NCBI RefSeq assembly: GCF_003268595.1
Contig: NZ_CP029797.1
Location: forward strand, 62,001-126,000
Source of the DNA: Paraliobacillus zengyii
GTDB lineage: Bacteria > Bacillota > Bacilli > Bacillales > Amphibacillaceae
Direction: 5' to 3'
Length of the DNA stretch: 64,000 nucleotides
A model generated the notes under the pieces. That model did not search any database and had not been told where the DNA came from. It worked only from the letters and a program-made list of their open reading frames with translations. How positions within the stretch are numbered: position 1 is the first letter of the stretch; each line of letters opens with the position of its first letter. Shown one piece after another: positions 64,000 to 64,000 of the stretch. A program made the translations under genes and the position numbers.

Positions 64000-64000
64000 T

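Overview
This window is a low-GC chromosomal segment of an endospore-forming member of the Bacillaceae. Sporulation genes (sspF, spoVG, spoVT, fin, yabP, yabQ, spoIIE) and the gene order veg-sspF-ispE-purR-spoVG-glmU-prs-ctc-pth-fin-mfd-spoVT ... yabM-yabN-yabO-yabP-yabQ-divIC-yabR ... spoIIE-yabS-yabT-tilS-hpt-ftsH-coaX-hslO-yacD-cysK-folP-folB-folK-yazB-lysS follow the origin-proximal order of Bacillus subtilis. The AT-rich sequence and protein divergence suggest a relative of Gracilibacillus, Virgibacillus or Oceanobacillus. That placement is inference; no species can be named from the window.

Layout. 1-12.3 kb: conserved housekeeping and sporulation block, from the end of veg to spoVT, with recognisable sigma-H (spoVG) and sigma-B (ctc) promoters and a PurBox-like site before purR. 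ridA, usually between purR and spoVG, is absent. 12.4-15.5 kb: a glcT-ptsG glucose PTS module with an RNA antiterminator, sitting between spoVT and yabM. 15.6-20.8 kb: conserved yabM to yabR block, including divIC. 20.8-45.9 kb: a ~25 kb accessory region that separates yabR from spoIIE. It holds a bactofilin-like lipoprotein, a csoR-copA-copZ copper module, two chemoreceptors, a MarR-controlled heterodimeric ABC exporter with an MFS exporter and an SDR enzyme, an orphan ATP-grasp ligase, a flavin/demethylmenaquinone electron-transfer cluster resembling the flavin-based extracellular electron transfer (FLEET) locus of Listeria, an ECF transporter energising module (ecfA1-ecfA2-ecfT), a tRNA-Met and a histidine phosphatase. 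46.9-63.7 kb: conserved block from spoIIE to lysS; pabB-pabA-pabC and dusB, found here in B. subtilis, are absent. The last ~100 bases carry strong promoters that probably open an rRNA operon just beyond the window.

The most notable material is the electron-transfer cluster (36.4-45.4 kb). It combines a polyprenyl diphosphate synthase (DmkB-like), a small membrane protein (EetB-like), a 624-residue type II NADH dehydrogenase with a C-terminal membrane domain (Ndh2-like), an ApbE-type lipoprotein flavin transferase (FmnB-like), a UbiA prenyltransferase (DmkA-like) and ecfA1A2T. The divergent ndh2 and fmnB genes each have a promoter followed within about 10-15 bp by a site close to the Rex (NADH/NAD+ sensor) consensus. 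No PplA-type flavoprotein, EetA or ECF substrate-binding subunit is seen in the window.

A second theme is a family of intergenic repeats at 6.5, 42.6, 45.6 and 55.4 kb. Their terminal stems differ in sequence between copies but keep pairing within each copy (compensatory changes), so the folded form appears to be what is conserved.
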